The position numbers and the translations under genes were made by a program. DNA of 64,000 nt from Gilliamella mensalis (lineage in GTDB: Bacteria > Pseudomonadota > Gammaproteobacteria > Enterobacterales > Orbaceae): NCBI RefSeq assembly GCF_900103085.1, contig NZ_FMWR01000005.1:1-64000 (forward strand), in the 5' to 3' direction. How positions within the stretch are numbered: position 1 is the first letter of the stretch; each line of letters opens with the position of its first letter. The notes under the pieces are model-generated. The model was not told the origin of the DNA and made no database searches. It saw nothing but the letters and a program-made list of their open reading frames with translations. Below are positions 51,139 to 60,083 of the stretch, one piece after another.

Positions 51139-52314
51139 ATGTTTGAATATTTAACAGCAGCACCGGCAGATCCCATTTTAGGGTTAGCCGATCTTTATAA
51201 TAAAGATGAACGCAGCAATAAAATTAATTTAAGTGTCGGTGTTTATAAAGATGAAACAACCAAAACACCTATTTTAGAGAGTGTGATAAAAGCAGAGCAT
51301 TTTTTATTAAATAACGAAACTACCAAAAGTTACTTACCTATTGACGGCGTCAAAGCGTTCAATATGGCAACGCAAATTCTGCTTTTGGGTCGCGAAAATG
51401 AACGAACAAGAACCGTCCAAACCCCAGGTGGAACAGGAGCTTTACGCATTATGGCGGACTTTTTAGCTCGCCGAACTAAAGTAAAACGTGTTTGGGTAAG
51501 TAATCCAACTTGGCCAAATCATCGTAGTGTATTTCAAGCTGCTGGCCTTGAAGTACGTGAATACCATTATTACAATCCACAAACGCACACTCTTGATTTT
51601 GATGCCATGATGAGTAGCTTAAGCCTAGTTGCTTCAGGTGAAGCGGTATTGTTCCATGGTTGTTGTCATAATCCGACCGGTATCGATCCAACCCCAGAAC
51701 AATGGCAAGCGATTTCAGATTTAGCCTTAAAAAATGGCTGGTTACCATTATTTGATTTAGCGTATCAAGGCTTTGGAAAAGGTATCGAAGAAGACGTTTA
51801 CGGATTAAGATTATTTGCTCAAAACCACCCTGAATTACTGATTGCAAGCTCATATTCTAAAAATTTTGGTCTCTATAGCGAACGGGTTGGCGCATTTACC
51901 TTAATTGCTGCAAATGCTGAAATTGCCGATCGCGCCTTTAGTCAAGTCAAAACAATTATTCGGGCCAATTACTCTAACCCACCTGCACATGGTGCTAAAA
52001 TCGTCTCTTACATTTTAAACAATGAAGAATTAAAAGAAGAGTGGATCGATGAATTAACAAGTATGCGTCAACGCATTCACCGCATGCGACAACTATTTGT
52101 AAAAACCTTACAAGATAAAGGAGCGAATCAAGATTTTAGCTTCATCGCCAAACAAAATGGTATGTTCTCGTTCAGTGGTTTGAACGAAGAGCAAGTGCTA
52201 AAATTACGCCATGATTATGGTATCTATATAGTTAATTCAGGGCGTATCAATGTGGCAGGCATGACGTTAGATAACATGTCCAGACTTTGCGAATCCATTG
52301 TTCAAGTGCTATAA
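51139..52314 (+). CDS. aspC: Aspartate aminotransferase
   Basis: A PLP-dependent transaminase that interconverts aspartate and 2-oxoglutarate with oxaloacetate and glutamate, with some aromatic amino acid activity. The 391-residue protein starts [20 protein letters not shown] like E. coli AspC. It has TPGGTGALR near residue 95, the [13 protein letters not shown] motif near 170, and the PLP lysine in [15 protein letters not shown] near residue 240. It is closer to AspC than to TyrB by the segments I can compare. A clear terminator follows. Confidence 0.95.
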   Translation: MFEYLTAAPADPILGLADLYNKDERSNKINLSVGVYKDETTKTPILESVIKAEHFLLNNETTKSYLPIDGVKAFNMATQILLLGRENERTRTVQTPGGTGALRIMADFLARRTKVKRVWVSNPTWPNHRSVFQAAGLEVREYHYYNPQTHTLDFDAMMSSLSLVASGEAVLFHGCCHNPTGIDPTPEQWQAISDLALKNGWLPLFDLAYQGFGKGIEEDVYGLRLFAQNHPELLIASSYSKNFGLYSERVGAFTLIAANAEIADRAFSQVKTIIRANYSNPPAHGAKIVSYILNNEELKEEWIDELTSMRQRIHRMRQLFVKTLQDKGANQDFSFIAKQNGMFSFSGLNEEQVLKLRHDYGIYIVNSGRINVAGMTLDNMSRLCESIVQVL

Positions 52315-52353
52315 AAATTGTAATAAACAAATACCAGAACATTGTTAATGCTG

Positions 52354-52383
52354 AAAAACACTCAAATACAGAGTGTTTTTTTT
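52354..52383 (+). terminator. Rho-independent terminator of aspC
   Basis: AAAAACACTC / GAGTGTTTTT form a 10-base-pair stem with a 7-base loop and continue into a T-run, 40 bases after the aspC stop. Confidence 0.93.
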
Positions 52384-52940
52384 GGGTCTTTTAAAGTTGA
52401 GATAATTTTAATTATTAAAAAACATTTAGAAACAGCATTGATCTTATTTTTAATATTTTTTCAAATCCCTTATCTATATAAAAAATAAACTGTAAGAATT
52501 ACTCGCGTTATTTACCATAATTTGAAAAGCGACTGTCATTCATAGATATAACGCCGTATCCCAGATAAACAAAATGGTGCCTACATCATAAAGAAAAATC
52601 ACCGTCACCGATTTGGCTAACTGCTTTAAGGTCAGTTGTCCAACCATTTATCGCACCGAAAAACTCATTAAACATTAAATAACATGACTACCATTAAATA
52701 TAAATACGAAAATAGTTAGCGTCATTTTCTAGGTGAGTTGTGGGATCACTATGTGGTATTCATAAAACTATTCACGTTTTAGGTTATATTTTTTGTAAAA
52801 AATATTCAGGATTCTATACCGTTTTGTGATGAATTGAGAATTTTCAGCATCTCTATTTATAAAAAACGGTGATCGCCATCGTCTCAATTAACAATTCACC
52901 AAAATTGCTAGCCCTAAAATAATGGGTAAGTCGCAAGCGT

Positions 52941-52999
52941 GATACGTACTTTAATGGCAATGTTGCATAATCGGCAAATAATTAGCGATTCAAGAAACA
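52941..52999. repeat. Diverged repeat, copy A
   Basis: Aligned by eye to 62192-62251, about 49 of 60 columns match, with a single one-base gap. Shared blocks include ACTTTAATGG, GCATAA and GCAAATA. Both copies lie in gene-free stretches upstream of plus-strand genes. The gap would shift any reading frame. Origin unknown. Confidence 0.6.
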
Positions 53000-53104
53000 G
53001 AAAACAAGAAAAAACCAAATAAAATCATTTATTTTTATGAGTTATTTGTACAGAAAGATGAAATTGTTTAGCGTAAGGATCCTCATGACTCAAAAAGTAT
53101 CTTG

Positions 53105-53124
53105 TTTATGACTTAAATCATAAA
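53105..53124. promoter_or_regulatory. CRP-like palindrome before the lyase operon
   Basis: TTTATGA-CTTAAA-TCATAAA has 7-base inverted arms and the 6-base spacing of CRP sites, though the core is TATGA rather than TGTGA. A -10-like TAATCT follows at 53141-53146. It is about 130 bases upstream of the lyase gene. It may bind CRP weakly or another regulator. Confidence 0.35.
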
Positions 53125-53252
53125 AATTGCCCATTTTCATTAATCTTTTATTCCAATTAGTTATATCCATAGACAAACAGATTATTAGACGATCCTCCAT
53201 TAATTACTAATAATTATTTAATAGAATAATAACAATGATTGAGGATAGTTAG

Positions 53253-54614
53253 GTGGCATCACATATTTTAGATTTTTTAATTTTAGGCAATAACTTTGGT
53301 ACGAGCGAAATGAGGGCGATCTGGTCAGAGCAAAATCGCCTGCAACAACAAGTAGAGGTCGAAGTTGCTTTAGCTCAAGCAGAAGGTGAGCTAGGTGTAA
53401 TTCCCGCTGAAGCTGCCAATGCAATCATAGCCAAAGCTGATGTAACTAAATTATCAATACAACACATTGCCGAAGAAGCGGCAAAGGCCAAACACTCGTT
53501 AATGTCGACCATTAACGCACTACAAAAACAAGTCGGTGATGCCGGTCAATATATTCATTACGGGGCAACCACACAAGATATTGTCGATACTGCAACTGTT
53601 TTACAATTAAAACAATCATTTGTTGTCATTGAACGCGATAGCAAACAGGTGGCACTCGAACTAAAACGTTTAGCCAAACAGTATCAATATTTACCCATGG
53701 TTGGGCGTACGCATGGCATGCAAGCGCTTCCCACAACCTTTGGCTTTAAACTTGCAGTATGGTTAGATGAATTTATTCGACATTTACAACGTTTAAGCGA
53801 AATTAAACAACGCGTATTAGTCGGTAATATTAGTGGCGCAATTTGTACGTATGCATCAATAGGCAAATTAGGCCCACAGGTTGAATCTCGTGCGTTAACG
53901 TTACTAGGGCTAAATACCCCTAATATCGGTTGGCAAGCTGCGCGTGATCGTTTTTCTGAATATGCATCAGTCGTCGCGCTAATCAGTGGCACATTAGGCA
54001 AAATAGGTAATGAATTTTATAACTTGATGCGTACTGAGATTAACGAAGTCGAAGAACCCTTCTCAGCAGGGAAAATTGGTTCAACCACCATGCCACATAA
54101 ACGCAACCCAGCAGCATTAGAAGGTTTAGCCAGTTTGACAGCGCCACTTTTAAAAAGCGTCGCATTAATTCACGAATCAATGAAAGTTGAACATGAACGC
54201 GATGCCATGAGTTGGCGTGCAGAATGGATCGCACTACCTGAAATTAACCTTTACATTTCAGCGCAACTACAAATAGCGTTAGCGGTACTTAAAGGTCTAA
54301 AAGTCAATGCTGATCGGATGTTAGCTAACTTATCACTACAAAATGGCTTGCTGTTATCAGAAAAAGTCATGTTCGAAATTGGTAAGCGATTAGGCAAACA
54401 AACTGCTCATCAACTGGTTTATCAAAGCGCCATGAAAGCGTTTGAACAAAATCGACCATTTAAAGATATATTATTAGAAGATCCAAGTTTAAACAAAGAA
54501 TTTACCGAATCCGAGCTTGATACTTGGTTAGATCCAATTAACTATCTTGGCTCTGCTCCTGAAAAAGTAGCACAAGTCATTCAATACGCTGAACAGTGTG
54601 GAGTATTAGCATGA
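53253..54614 (+). CDS. Fumarase/aspartase-superfamily lyase (adenylosuccinate-lyase-like)
   Basis: A 453-residue enzyme of the superfamily that adds or eliminates groups beta to a carboxylate (fumarate-forming C-N lyases). It has GRTHGMQALP near residue 151 and the mobile catalytic loop GSTTMPHKRNPAA near residues 276-288 with the conserved serine. It is not the housekeeping purB by context: it heads a cluster with a GNAT enzyme and an amino-acid ABC importer, and an MmgE/PrpD gene converges. Related lyases act on iminodisuccinate, EDDS or carboxymuconate. The start is GTG 53253 with a weak GAGGA site. Confidence 0.85.
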   Translation: MASHILDFLILGNNFGTSEMRAIWSEQNRLQQQVEVEVALAQAEGELGVIPAEAANAIIAKADVTKLSIQHIAEEAAKAKHSLMSTINALQKQVGDAGQYIHYGATTQDIVDTATVLQLKQSFVVIERDSKQVALELKRLAKQYQYLPMVGRTHGMQALPTTFGFKLAVWLDEFIRHLQRLSEIKQRVLVGNISGAICTYASIGKLGPQVESRALTLLGLNTPNIGWQAARDRFSEYASVVALISGTLGKIGNEFYNLMRTEINEVEEPFSAGKIGSTTMPHKRNPAALEGLASLTAPLLKSVALIHESMKVEHERDAMSWRAEWIALPEINLYISAQLQIALAVLKGLKVNADRMLANLSLQNGLLLSEKVMFEIGKRLGKQTAHQLVYQSAMKAFEQNRPFKDILLEDPSLNKEFTESELDTWLDPINYLGSAPEKVAQVIQYAEQCGVLA

Positions 54615-55135
54615 GTTTTCGCTTAATGACTGATAAAGATATTCCAGCTTATCAAGCCCTACTGCATAGTGCTTATCAAGCCACAACTCAATTAGGCATT
54701 CATTTTGCCGCAGCAGCAATCAAGCAATCGCAGATTGCTGAGCATATTGAGTCTAATGCCGTGTATTTATTTGAAAAAGATGATGAGCTACTATCAACTT
54801 TAAGCATTCGCTTTCCGTGGGGCAACAACCCAGGACCTTATGGGTTACCCCATTTAGGTTGGTTTGCAACAGATCCACGATATAAAGGTCAAGGCTATGG
54901 TAATGCATTATGGGATTTTGTTGAACGGCAAATTTTAATCAACCAACTAAAATTACCTGCTGTCACGTTAGGTACTGCCGCAAATCATCCATGGCTTGCG
55001 CAAACTTATATTAATAAAGGCTATAAAAAAATAGGGCAAGCTGATTTAACGTCAGATCATACTACGCTCTATTTTGAAAAAATCTTAAATCATAAAAACT
55101 ATATCGAATGGAAAAAAAGGAGTAATAAACAGTGA
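54611..55135 (+). CDS. GNAT-family N-acetyltransferase
   Basis: A 174-residue acyltransferase. The acetyl-CoA binding motif is seen as DPRYKGQGYGNALWDFVE (near residues 93-110), after LGWFATD, and the C-terminal YINKGYKKIGQ strand-helix is typical. Its ATG overlaps the lyase stop (ATGA), so the two are translationally coupled. An earlier ATG at 54596 adds only five residues and lies inside the lyase gene. The substrate is probably linked to the lyase pathway, such as acetylation of an amino-acid-like compound, but nothing fixes it. Confidence 0.87.
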   Translation: MSFRLMTDKDIPAYQALLHSAYQATTQLGIHFAAAAIKQSQIAEHIESNAVYLFEKDDELLSTLSIRFPWGNNPGPYGLPHLGWFATDPRYKGQGYGNALWDFVERQILINQLKLPAVTLGTAANHPWLAQTYINKGYKKIGQADLTSDHTTLYFEKILNHKNYIEWKKRSNKQ

Positions 55136-55914
55136 AAAAAATAAACACGTTACTATCCGCTCTTTTATTAACAAGCCTAACTTTAATCGGTTGTGATAAT
55201 CAATCCAGCCATCAAGTCACAGAGCAAAATATTATTAAAGTGGGTTCTACAGGACAGAGCTACCCAAACGGGTATAAGCAAGATGGCAAATTAGTCGGAT
55301 TTGATGTTGAAGTTACCGAGGCGATTGCCAAAGAATTAGGCTACAAAGTCGAATGGAACATTGCCGAATTTGGTGGGTTGATGGGGCAATTTGATTCTGG
55401 GCGGTTAGATACTATTGCCAATGCGGTTGCAGTTACACCTGCTCGTCAAGCCAAATATGATTTTTCCAACACCTATAGCTTTTATGGTAGCCAAATTGTT
55501 ACTCACAAAGATAACAATAATATTAATCAATCATCTGATTTTAAAGGTAAAACTATTGCTGGTGTGCTAGGCTCAAATCATATAAACAATCTAAAAAAAG
55601 CCTTTCCTAACAATGAAATCACTATCAAGACCTATGAAACACGAGATGGTGCAATGTATGATACGGAATATCAACGGGTTGATGGCTATGTTAATTCAAA
55701 ACCGATATTACTGGCTGAAATTAAGCGTAAAAATCTACCGTTCAAATTAGTTGGTGAACCCATTACTATTGAGCAAGTCGCATTTCCATTTAGTAAAGAT
55801 GAAAAAGGTCAAGCACTGCGTGAAAAATTCAATCAAGCCATCGAAAAGTTACGCACTAATGGCACATTGAAAAATCTGGCAATTAAATATTTTGGTGAAG
55901 ATATTACCTTATGA
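55132..55914 (+). CDS. Amino-acid ABC transporter substrate-binding lipoprotein
   Basis: A 260-residue periplasmic binding protein of the polar-amino-acid (family 3) type. The signal ends in a lipobox, TLIGC, so residue C21 or so would be lipidated and the protein anchored in the membrane. Typical segments are LVGFDVEVTEAIAKELGYK, FGGLMGQFDSGRLDTIANAV and TPARQAKYDFSNTY. The GTG start 55132 has an AAGGAG site and overlaps the GNAT stop. Substrate preference cannot be read off; the context suggests an amino-acid-like dicarboxylate or aminopolycarboxylate. Confidence 0.9.
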   Translation: MKKINTLLSALLLTSLTLIGCDNQSSHQVTEQNIIKVGSTGQSYPNGYKQDGKLVGFDVEVTEAIAKELGYKVEWNIAEFGGLMGQFDSGRLDTIANAVAVTPARQAKYDFSNTYSFYGSQIVTHKDNNNINQSSDFKGKTIAGVLGSNHINNLKKAFPNNEITIKTYETRDGAMYDTEYQRVDGYVNSKPILLAEIKRKNLPFKLVGEPITIEQVAFPFSKDEKGQALREKFNQAIEKLRTNGTLKNLAIKYFGEDITL

Positions 55915-56582
55915 ATTTTAATGTAAACTATTTTTTAAGTGTGTTTCCGCAGATATTGCCTTATCTGCCGGTTACCCTTTTTATTACCATCGTATCAATT
56001 ATGTTTGCCATTACATTAGGGCTAGCGATTGCATTATTGCGTAGCAATAAAATAATCATTATCGATACTCTTTTTGCACTGTTTATATCTCTGTTTCGAG
56101 CAATACCTTCCGTTGTTTTACTGTTTATTGTTTATTACGGGTTACCGCAGATTTTTCCTGTTTTAAAACAAATGGGGGCAACAACGGCAGCCATTATTTG
56201 CTTTAGTTTAAAATATTCATCCTATTTAGCCGAAATTTTCCGAGCAAGTTTAGAATCAGTTGATCACGGGCAGAAAGAAGCAGGGCTAACAGTAGGTTTA
56301 AGTAAAATACAAGTTTATCGAGGTATTATACTGCCCCAAGCCATGGTCAATGCCTTACCGAACACCGGTAATATGTTTATCTCATTACTTAAAGATTCGT
56401 CTGTTGCCTTTTTTGTTGGCGTGCAAGAACTATTAGCAGCCGGAAAAATGTTAACTGCTAACTCATTCCTCTACTTTGAAACCTATCTAGCTGTAGGCAT
56501 TGTTTATTGGCTGACTGTTGTTATCTATTCTTGGATACAAAAACAGTTAGAACAGAAACTCACAGCCCCCTATCATCGTTAA
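55911..56582 (+). CDS. Amino-acid ABC transporter permease
   Basis: A 223-residue HisM/GlnP-type permease with about five membrane helices. The family loop contacting the ATPase is GQKEAGLTVGLSKIQVYRGIILPQA (about residues 122-146), containing the conserved EAGLT start and ILPQA end. It overlaps the binding-protein gene by 4 bases (ATGA) and so is translationally coupled. Only one permease is encoded, so it would act as a homodimer. Confidence 0.93.
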   Translation: MNFNVNYFLSVFPQILPYLPVTLFITIVSIMFAITLGLAIALLRSNKIIIIDTLFALFISLFRAIPSVVLLFIVYYGLPQIFPVLKQMGATTAAIICFSLKYSSYLAEIFRASLESVDHGQKEAGLTVGLSKIQVYRGIILPQAMVNALPNTGNMFISLLKDSSVAFFVGVQELLAAGKMLTANSFLYFETYLAVGIVYWLTVVIYSWIQKQLEQKLTAPYHR

Positions 56583-56593
56583 GGAGACAAGTT

Positions 56594-57346
56594 ATGATTA
56601 CGGTATCACATTTATCTAAACGCTTTGCTAATAATGAAGTTTTGAAAGAGATCAACCTAAACATTGAACAGGGCGAAGTGGTTGCAATTATTGGACCGTC
56701 AGGATCAGGCAAATCGACCTTATTACGTTGCTTAAATTTATTAGAAAAACCAAACACCGGCACGATTGAAATTGGCACAGCAATACTAGATGCTAAGCAT
56801 TATAGTAATAAAGAGGAAACTCATTTACGCAAGCAATCTGCAATGGTCTTTCAACACTACAATTTATTTAAAAATAAAACCGCATTAGAAAATATCACCT
56901 ATCCATTAATTGTTGGACAAAAGATAGATAAAAAAGAGGCAGAACAACTTGGTCTATCATTATTAAAACGCGTTGGTATGTTACCTTACGCCACACAATA
57001 TCCCATAACCTTATCTGGTGGTCAGCAACAACGTGTTGCTATCGCAAGAGCACTTGCAGTCAGACCCAAAGTATTATTGTTTGATGAACCAACATCCGCA
57101 CTTGATCCCGAGCGTGTACACGAAGTACTACAAGTAATGCTACAGCTAGCTAAAGAAAATATCACAATGATTATCGTGACCCACGAAATGGAGTTTGCTA
57201 AGTATGTTGCAGACCGAGTTATTTTTATGGCTGATGGCGTAATTGTTGAACAAGGACCGGCAAAATCAATAATTGATAATCCACAAAATGAAATAACACA
57301 ACGCTTTTTGCGCCAATTAACCGATGAAATCGATTTTGAAATTTAA
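56594..57346 (+). CDS. Amino-acid ABC transporter ATPase
   Basis: A 250-residue polar-amino-acid-type ATPase. Walker A is GPSGSGKST (residues 34-42), the signature is LSGGQQQR near residue 139, Walker B is VLLFDEPTSALDP and the switch histidine lies in IVTHEMEFA. I start it at ATG 56594, just after AAGGAG, which overlaps the permease stop. An in-frame extension to 56507 lies in the permease gene and is unlikely. It completes the three-gene importer and converges on the MmgE/PrpD gene. Confidence 0.95.
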   Translation: MITVSHLSKRFANNEVLKEINLNIEQGEVVAIIGPSGSGKSTLLRCLNLLEKPNTGTIEIGTAILDAKHYSNKEETHLRKQSAMVFQHYNLFKNKTALENITYPLIVGQKIDKKEAEQLGLSLLKRVGMLPYATQYPITLSGGQQQRVAIARALAVRPKVLLFDEPTSALDPERVHEVLQVMLQLAKENITMIIVTHEMEFAKYVADRVIFMADGVIVEQGPAKSIIDNPQNEITQRFLRQLTDEIDFEI

Positions 57347-57348
57347 CC

Positions 57349-57385
57349 ATTAAAAACTGACTTAACCATAGAATGAGTTTTTAAT
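57349..57385. terminator. AT-rich hairpin between convergent genes
   Basis: ATTAAAAACT and AGTTTTTAAT form a 10-base-pair stem around a 17-base loop in the 41-base gap between the ABC ATPase and MmgE/PrpD genes. Its T-rich arm could serve either direction, but the stem is weak. Confidence 0.4.
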
Positions 57386-57387
57386 CG

Positions 57388-58746
57388 TTAAAGCGTTAAA
57401 AGATGTGACAATAAAAATGTATGCAGATCTAAACCGACCGCAAGCGCACAAATATCTTTCAATAAATTATCCGCGGTCTTTTGGTCACCTACGGCTTTGA
57501 CCAGCTTCAATGATAATTCTCGCTGACTGTATGGATTTTTTGGCGAACCTTTTGGAAGGTCAATTCTTTGGTTCAACTTTTCACCTGTACTATTAACAAT
57601 CTCAACAACAACATAACGTTGATTATACGCCTGTGGATGGGGTGTAAGTTGTATTTGATAGCTTCGTTTCATCTTCTGCATCAAATTTTTTATGCCATTT
57701 GCAATAGGTTTTGCTGAAAACTGTTCAAAACTAAGTGGCAACCCTAAAAGAGTTAATGCTAAAACATACTCAGCCGAAAAACGCCCTTGTTCAGCAAGCA
57801 AAGGCATTTGATAAATTAACGCTGCATCACTTTGTGGTGGAGAAAAAAAGATAGTGATACTCTCAATCTTATCAACACTAAAGTTAGCATTCCGATAAAG
57901 CAATTGCCCCGCATCAGCAATATAAGCAGCAGCTGAACAATAAGAATAATTTTTAAACCATAATCCGGGATGCACAATCTTCCAAGTTTTACCCCAATGA
58001 CTTAAATCAAAACGTGTATTACCTTGTCCATAAATAGCCAAAAAACCTAATTTGTCATCTAAAAAATCCTGATCGGCATGTATACCCGCTCTTAACCACT
58101 CAACCGCTTGTATGGCATGCTGGGCTGCTATCCCAGCATGCAAAAACTTAATCGGCGTGCCCATTAATAAACGCATTCCCGATGCTTGAGTCGCAGCTAA
58201 CGTTAATGCTTGTGATAAAAAAGGTTCATCATAGAGATAACAAATAGCCGCTGTTGCCGCAATCCCACCCAAAGTAATAGTTGCATGCCAACCTTTTTCA
58301 TAATGCTGTGGATTAATGCTTTGTCCCAATAAGGCCATCACTTCGATACCAATAACATAAGCGGTTAAAAAACGCCGACCATCAATTTTTTGCTCAGCAT
58401 TATCTAATCGAATACTGGCAATGAGTGCAGATAAAATAACGGCAGAGGGGTGACCGCGAACATCTGAATGTACATCATCATAATCTAAACAATGGGCTTG
58501 AAAACCATTAAGTAGCGCGGCTTGCCTTGCGCTAGCTAACTTTTTTTGACCAATTAGCCAAGCTCTGGCATTACCGCCTTCATCTACTATCCATGCTAGC
58601 AATTTATGAACATCATCTTCATGACAAGCTTGTAAAGTGCAAGCAAAATAATCAGTTATCCCATTAATAGCACAATCAATAACTTGAGGGTTACTGATTA
58701 TTGGCGTATTTCTGATTAAAAAACTTAACTGTTGACCTAAATTCAT
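57388..58746 (-). CDS. MmgE/PrpD family protein
   Basis: A 452-residue protein of the family that includes 2-methylcitrate dehydratase, cis-aconitate decarboxylase and iminodisuccinate epimerase. Family segments are AALLNGFQAHCLDYDDVH near residue 92, RGHPSAVILSALIA near 111, GIEVMALLGQSINPQHYEKGWHATIT near 145, and FLHAGIAAQHAIQAVEWLRAG near 215. No propionate genes are near, so a PrpD role is unlikely. Its neighbour across the gap is a fumarase/aspartase-type lyase with an amino-acid importer, which points to an epimerase-like role on an aminopolycarboxylate. This is inferred. Confidence 0.87.
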   Translation of the reverse strand: MNLGQQLSFLIRNTPIISNPQVIDCAINGITDYFACTLQACHEDDVHKLLAWIVDEGGNARAWLIGQKKLASARQAALLNGFQAHCLDYDDVHSDVRGHPSAVILSALIASIRLDNAEQKIDGRRFLTAYVIGIEVMALLGQSINPQHYEKGWHATITLGGIAATAAICYLYDEPFLSQALTLAATQASGMRLLMGTPIKFLHAGIAAQHAIQAVEWLRAGIHADQDFLDDKLGFLAIYGQGNTRFDLSHWGKTWKIVHPGLWFKNYSYCSAAAYIADAGQLLYRNANFSVDKIESITIFFSPPQSDAALIYQMPLLAEQGRFSAEYVLALTLLGLPLSFEQFSAKPIANGIKNLMQKMKRSYQIQLTPHPQAYNQRYVVVEIVNSTGEKLNQRIDLPKGSPKNPYSQRELSLKLVKAVGDQKTADNLLKDICALAVGLDLHTFLLSHLLTL

Positions 58747-58974
58747 GCAAAACTCTCAAACTCAGCAAAGTCGATAAGTGATTAGTGAAACTGGTTTACT
58801 TTGGAATAGCTAAAATAACGTATAATTAGCCACAGGTTAAAGATTAAGTAGTTATATTCTAATAACCTAAAATAATAACGTATTCGCCATTGATATAATC
58901 ATTTTTAGCCATTATTTTATATGTTAAAATACTTCCTACAAAAAATAATCAAATCAAAAATTTAACATCTTATT

Positions 58975-59460
58975 ATGTCAACTTGTTATATCGCCTTAGG
59001 CAGTAATCTTGAAGATCCATTGTCACAAGCCAATCGTGCAATTGCGGCATTAAAGCAGCTATCTAACACAACAGTTACGGCTATTTCTCCTTTTTACCGA
59101 AGCAAACCTCTTGGTCCACAAGACCAAAATGATTATCTTAATGCCGTCATAGAACTAACGACAAATTTATCTCCGATTGAACTACTTGACGAACTACAAT
59201 CCATAGAAAAAGCGCAAGGTCGTGTACGTAAAGACAATCGATGGGGTGCTCGAACCTTAGATCTCGATATTTTGTTGTATGATAATTTAATCATACATAG
59301 TGAAAGACTCACTATCCCTCATTATCATATGAAAAATAGAGAGTTTGTGCTCTACCCTTTATTTGATATTGCCCCTAGCCTTATGTTACCTGATAACGAT
59401 AAGTTAAAAGATTTAGTTGCCAAATGTCCTAAAAATGATTTGAGACCATGGAATAATTAA
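58975..59460 (+). CDS. folK: 6-hydroxymethyl-7,8-dihydropterin pyrophosphokinase
   Basis: Transfers pyrophosphate from ATP to the pterin in folate synthesis. The 161-residue protein has the N-terminal CYIALGSNLEDP, SPFYRSKPLGPQDQ near residue 40, and the signature RWGARTLDLDILLY near residues 85-98. The length is normal. In E. coli folK is near dksA and gluQ; here it is 134 bases upstream of dksA. It is divergent from the MmgE/PrpD gene. Confidence 0.96.
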   Translation: MSTCYIALGSNLEDPLSQANRAIAALKQLSNTTVTAISPFYRSKPLGPQDQNDYLNAVIELTTNLSPIELLDELQSIEKAQGRVRKDNRWGARTLDLDILLYDNLIIHSERLTIPHYHMKNREFVLYPLFDIAPSLMLPDNDKLKDLVAKCPKNDLRPWNN

Positions 59461-59528
59461 CTATTTTTATCAATAACAGTGAATTACATTATTTTTTTAT
59501 TTAAAGTAAAAAAAATGATAAAAAAAAT

Positions 59529-59556
59529 TTGCCAATGGCTGAATTATTGCTATAGT
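59529..59556 (+). promoter_or_regulatory. dksA promoter
   Basis: TTGCCA (59529-59534) and TATAGT (59551-59556) are separated by 16 bases and followed by TTAGCGC. The start site would be about 30 bases before the dksA ATG, and AAGGGG serves as ribosome-binding site. Confidence 0.65.
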
Positions 59557-59594
59557 TTAGCGCTTGCAAATAATCTGTTCTTAAGGGGATTGCT

Positions 59595-60050
59595 ATGAAA
59601 AAGGAACAAAAAGTAAATACATCTTCTCTTAGCCTGCTTTCAATTGCTGGGCTTGAGCCTTATAAAGAAGCACAAGGCGAGGAGTACATGAACCCTAAGC
59701 AATTAAAACATTTCAAACTTATTTTAGAGGCTTGGCTTGCTCAACTACAAGGTGAAATGGGTAAAACGGTTACTCACATGCAAGATGAAGCAGCGAACTT
59801 TCCAGATCCAGCTGACCGAGCAACACAAGAAGAAGAATTCAGTCTTGAATTACGTGCTCGAGATCGAGAAAGAAGACTGATTAAAAAAATTGAAAAAACA
59901 TTAAAGAAAATTGAAACAGATGATTTTGGTTATTGTGAATCTTGTGGCGTTGAAATTGGCATTCGTCGCTTAGAAGCAAGACCAACAGCAGATTTATGTA
60001 TTGATTGTAAAACGCTTGCGGAACTTCGTGAAAAACAGATGGGCATGTAA
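59595..60050 (+). CDS. dksA: RNA polymerase-binding transcription factor DksA
   Basis: Works with ppGpp on RNA polymerase to repress rRNA promoters and activate amino-acid genes. The 151-residue protein, same length as E. coli, has an N-terminal helix, the coiled-coil whose tip carries [13 protein letters not shown] (near residues 69-81; the tip aspartates enter the polymerase channel), and the zinc finger CESCGVEIG plus CIDC. It is followed by gluQ 33 bases downstream, as in enterobacteria. It would act on the rRNA-type promoter at the window's left edge. Confidence 0.98.
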   Translation: MKKEQKVNTSSLSLLSIAGLEPYKEAQGEEYMNPKQLKHFKLILEAWLAQLQGEMGKTVTHMQDEAANFPDPADRATQEEEFSLELRARDRERRLIKKIEKTLKKIETDDFGYCESCGVEIGIRRLEARPTADLCIDCKTLAELREKQMGM

Positions 60051-60083
60051 CACCCGTTTCATCTATCATTCTCAATTAGACCT

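Larger units (their letters stand above)
52315..53252. other. Long gene-free, apparently decayed region
   Basis: About 940 bases without a supported gene. It starts with the aspC terminator. At 52941-52999 lies one copy of a diverged repeat shared with 62192-62251. A 35-codon minus-strand frame around 52555-52662 reads MVGQLTLKQLAKS at its start, which recalls helix-turn-helix text of some transposases but is far too short to assign. Near the right end is a CRP-like palindrome before the lyase gene. The region looks like the remains of a lost gene or mobile element. Confidence 0.45.

Noticed and set aside
52955-52975. GGCAATGTTGCATAATCGG as an IS6/IS5-type terminal inverted repeat
   Set aside because: It resembles such ends only loosely, no matching opposite end or intact transposase was found, and the second copy (62192-62251) differs at the key bases.
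53253-54614. Calling the lyase purB (adenylosuccinate lyase)
   Set aside because: The length and catalytic loop fit the superfamily, but the operon context (importer, acetyltransferase, MmgE/PrpD) and the absence of an hflD/mnmA neighbour argue against the purine-pathway enzyme.
57388-58746. Calling the MmgE/PrpD protein 2-methylcitrate dehydratase (prpD)
   Set aside because: There is no prpB, prpC or acnD nearby, and the neighbours point to amino-acid-like substrates.
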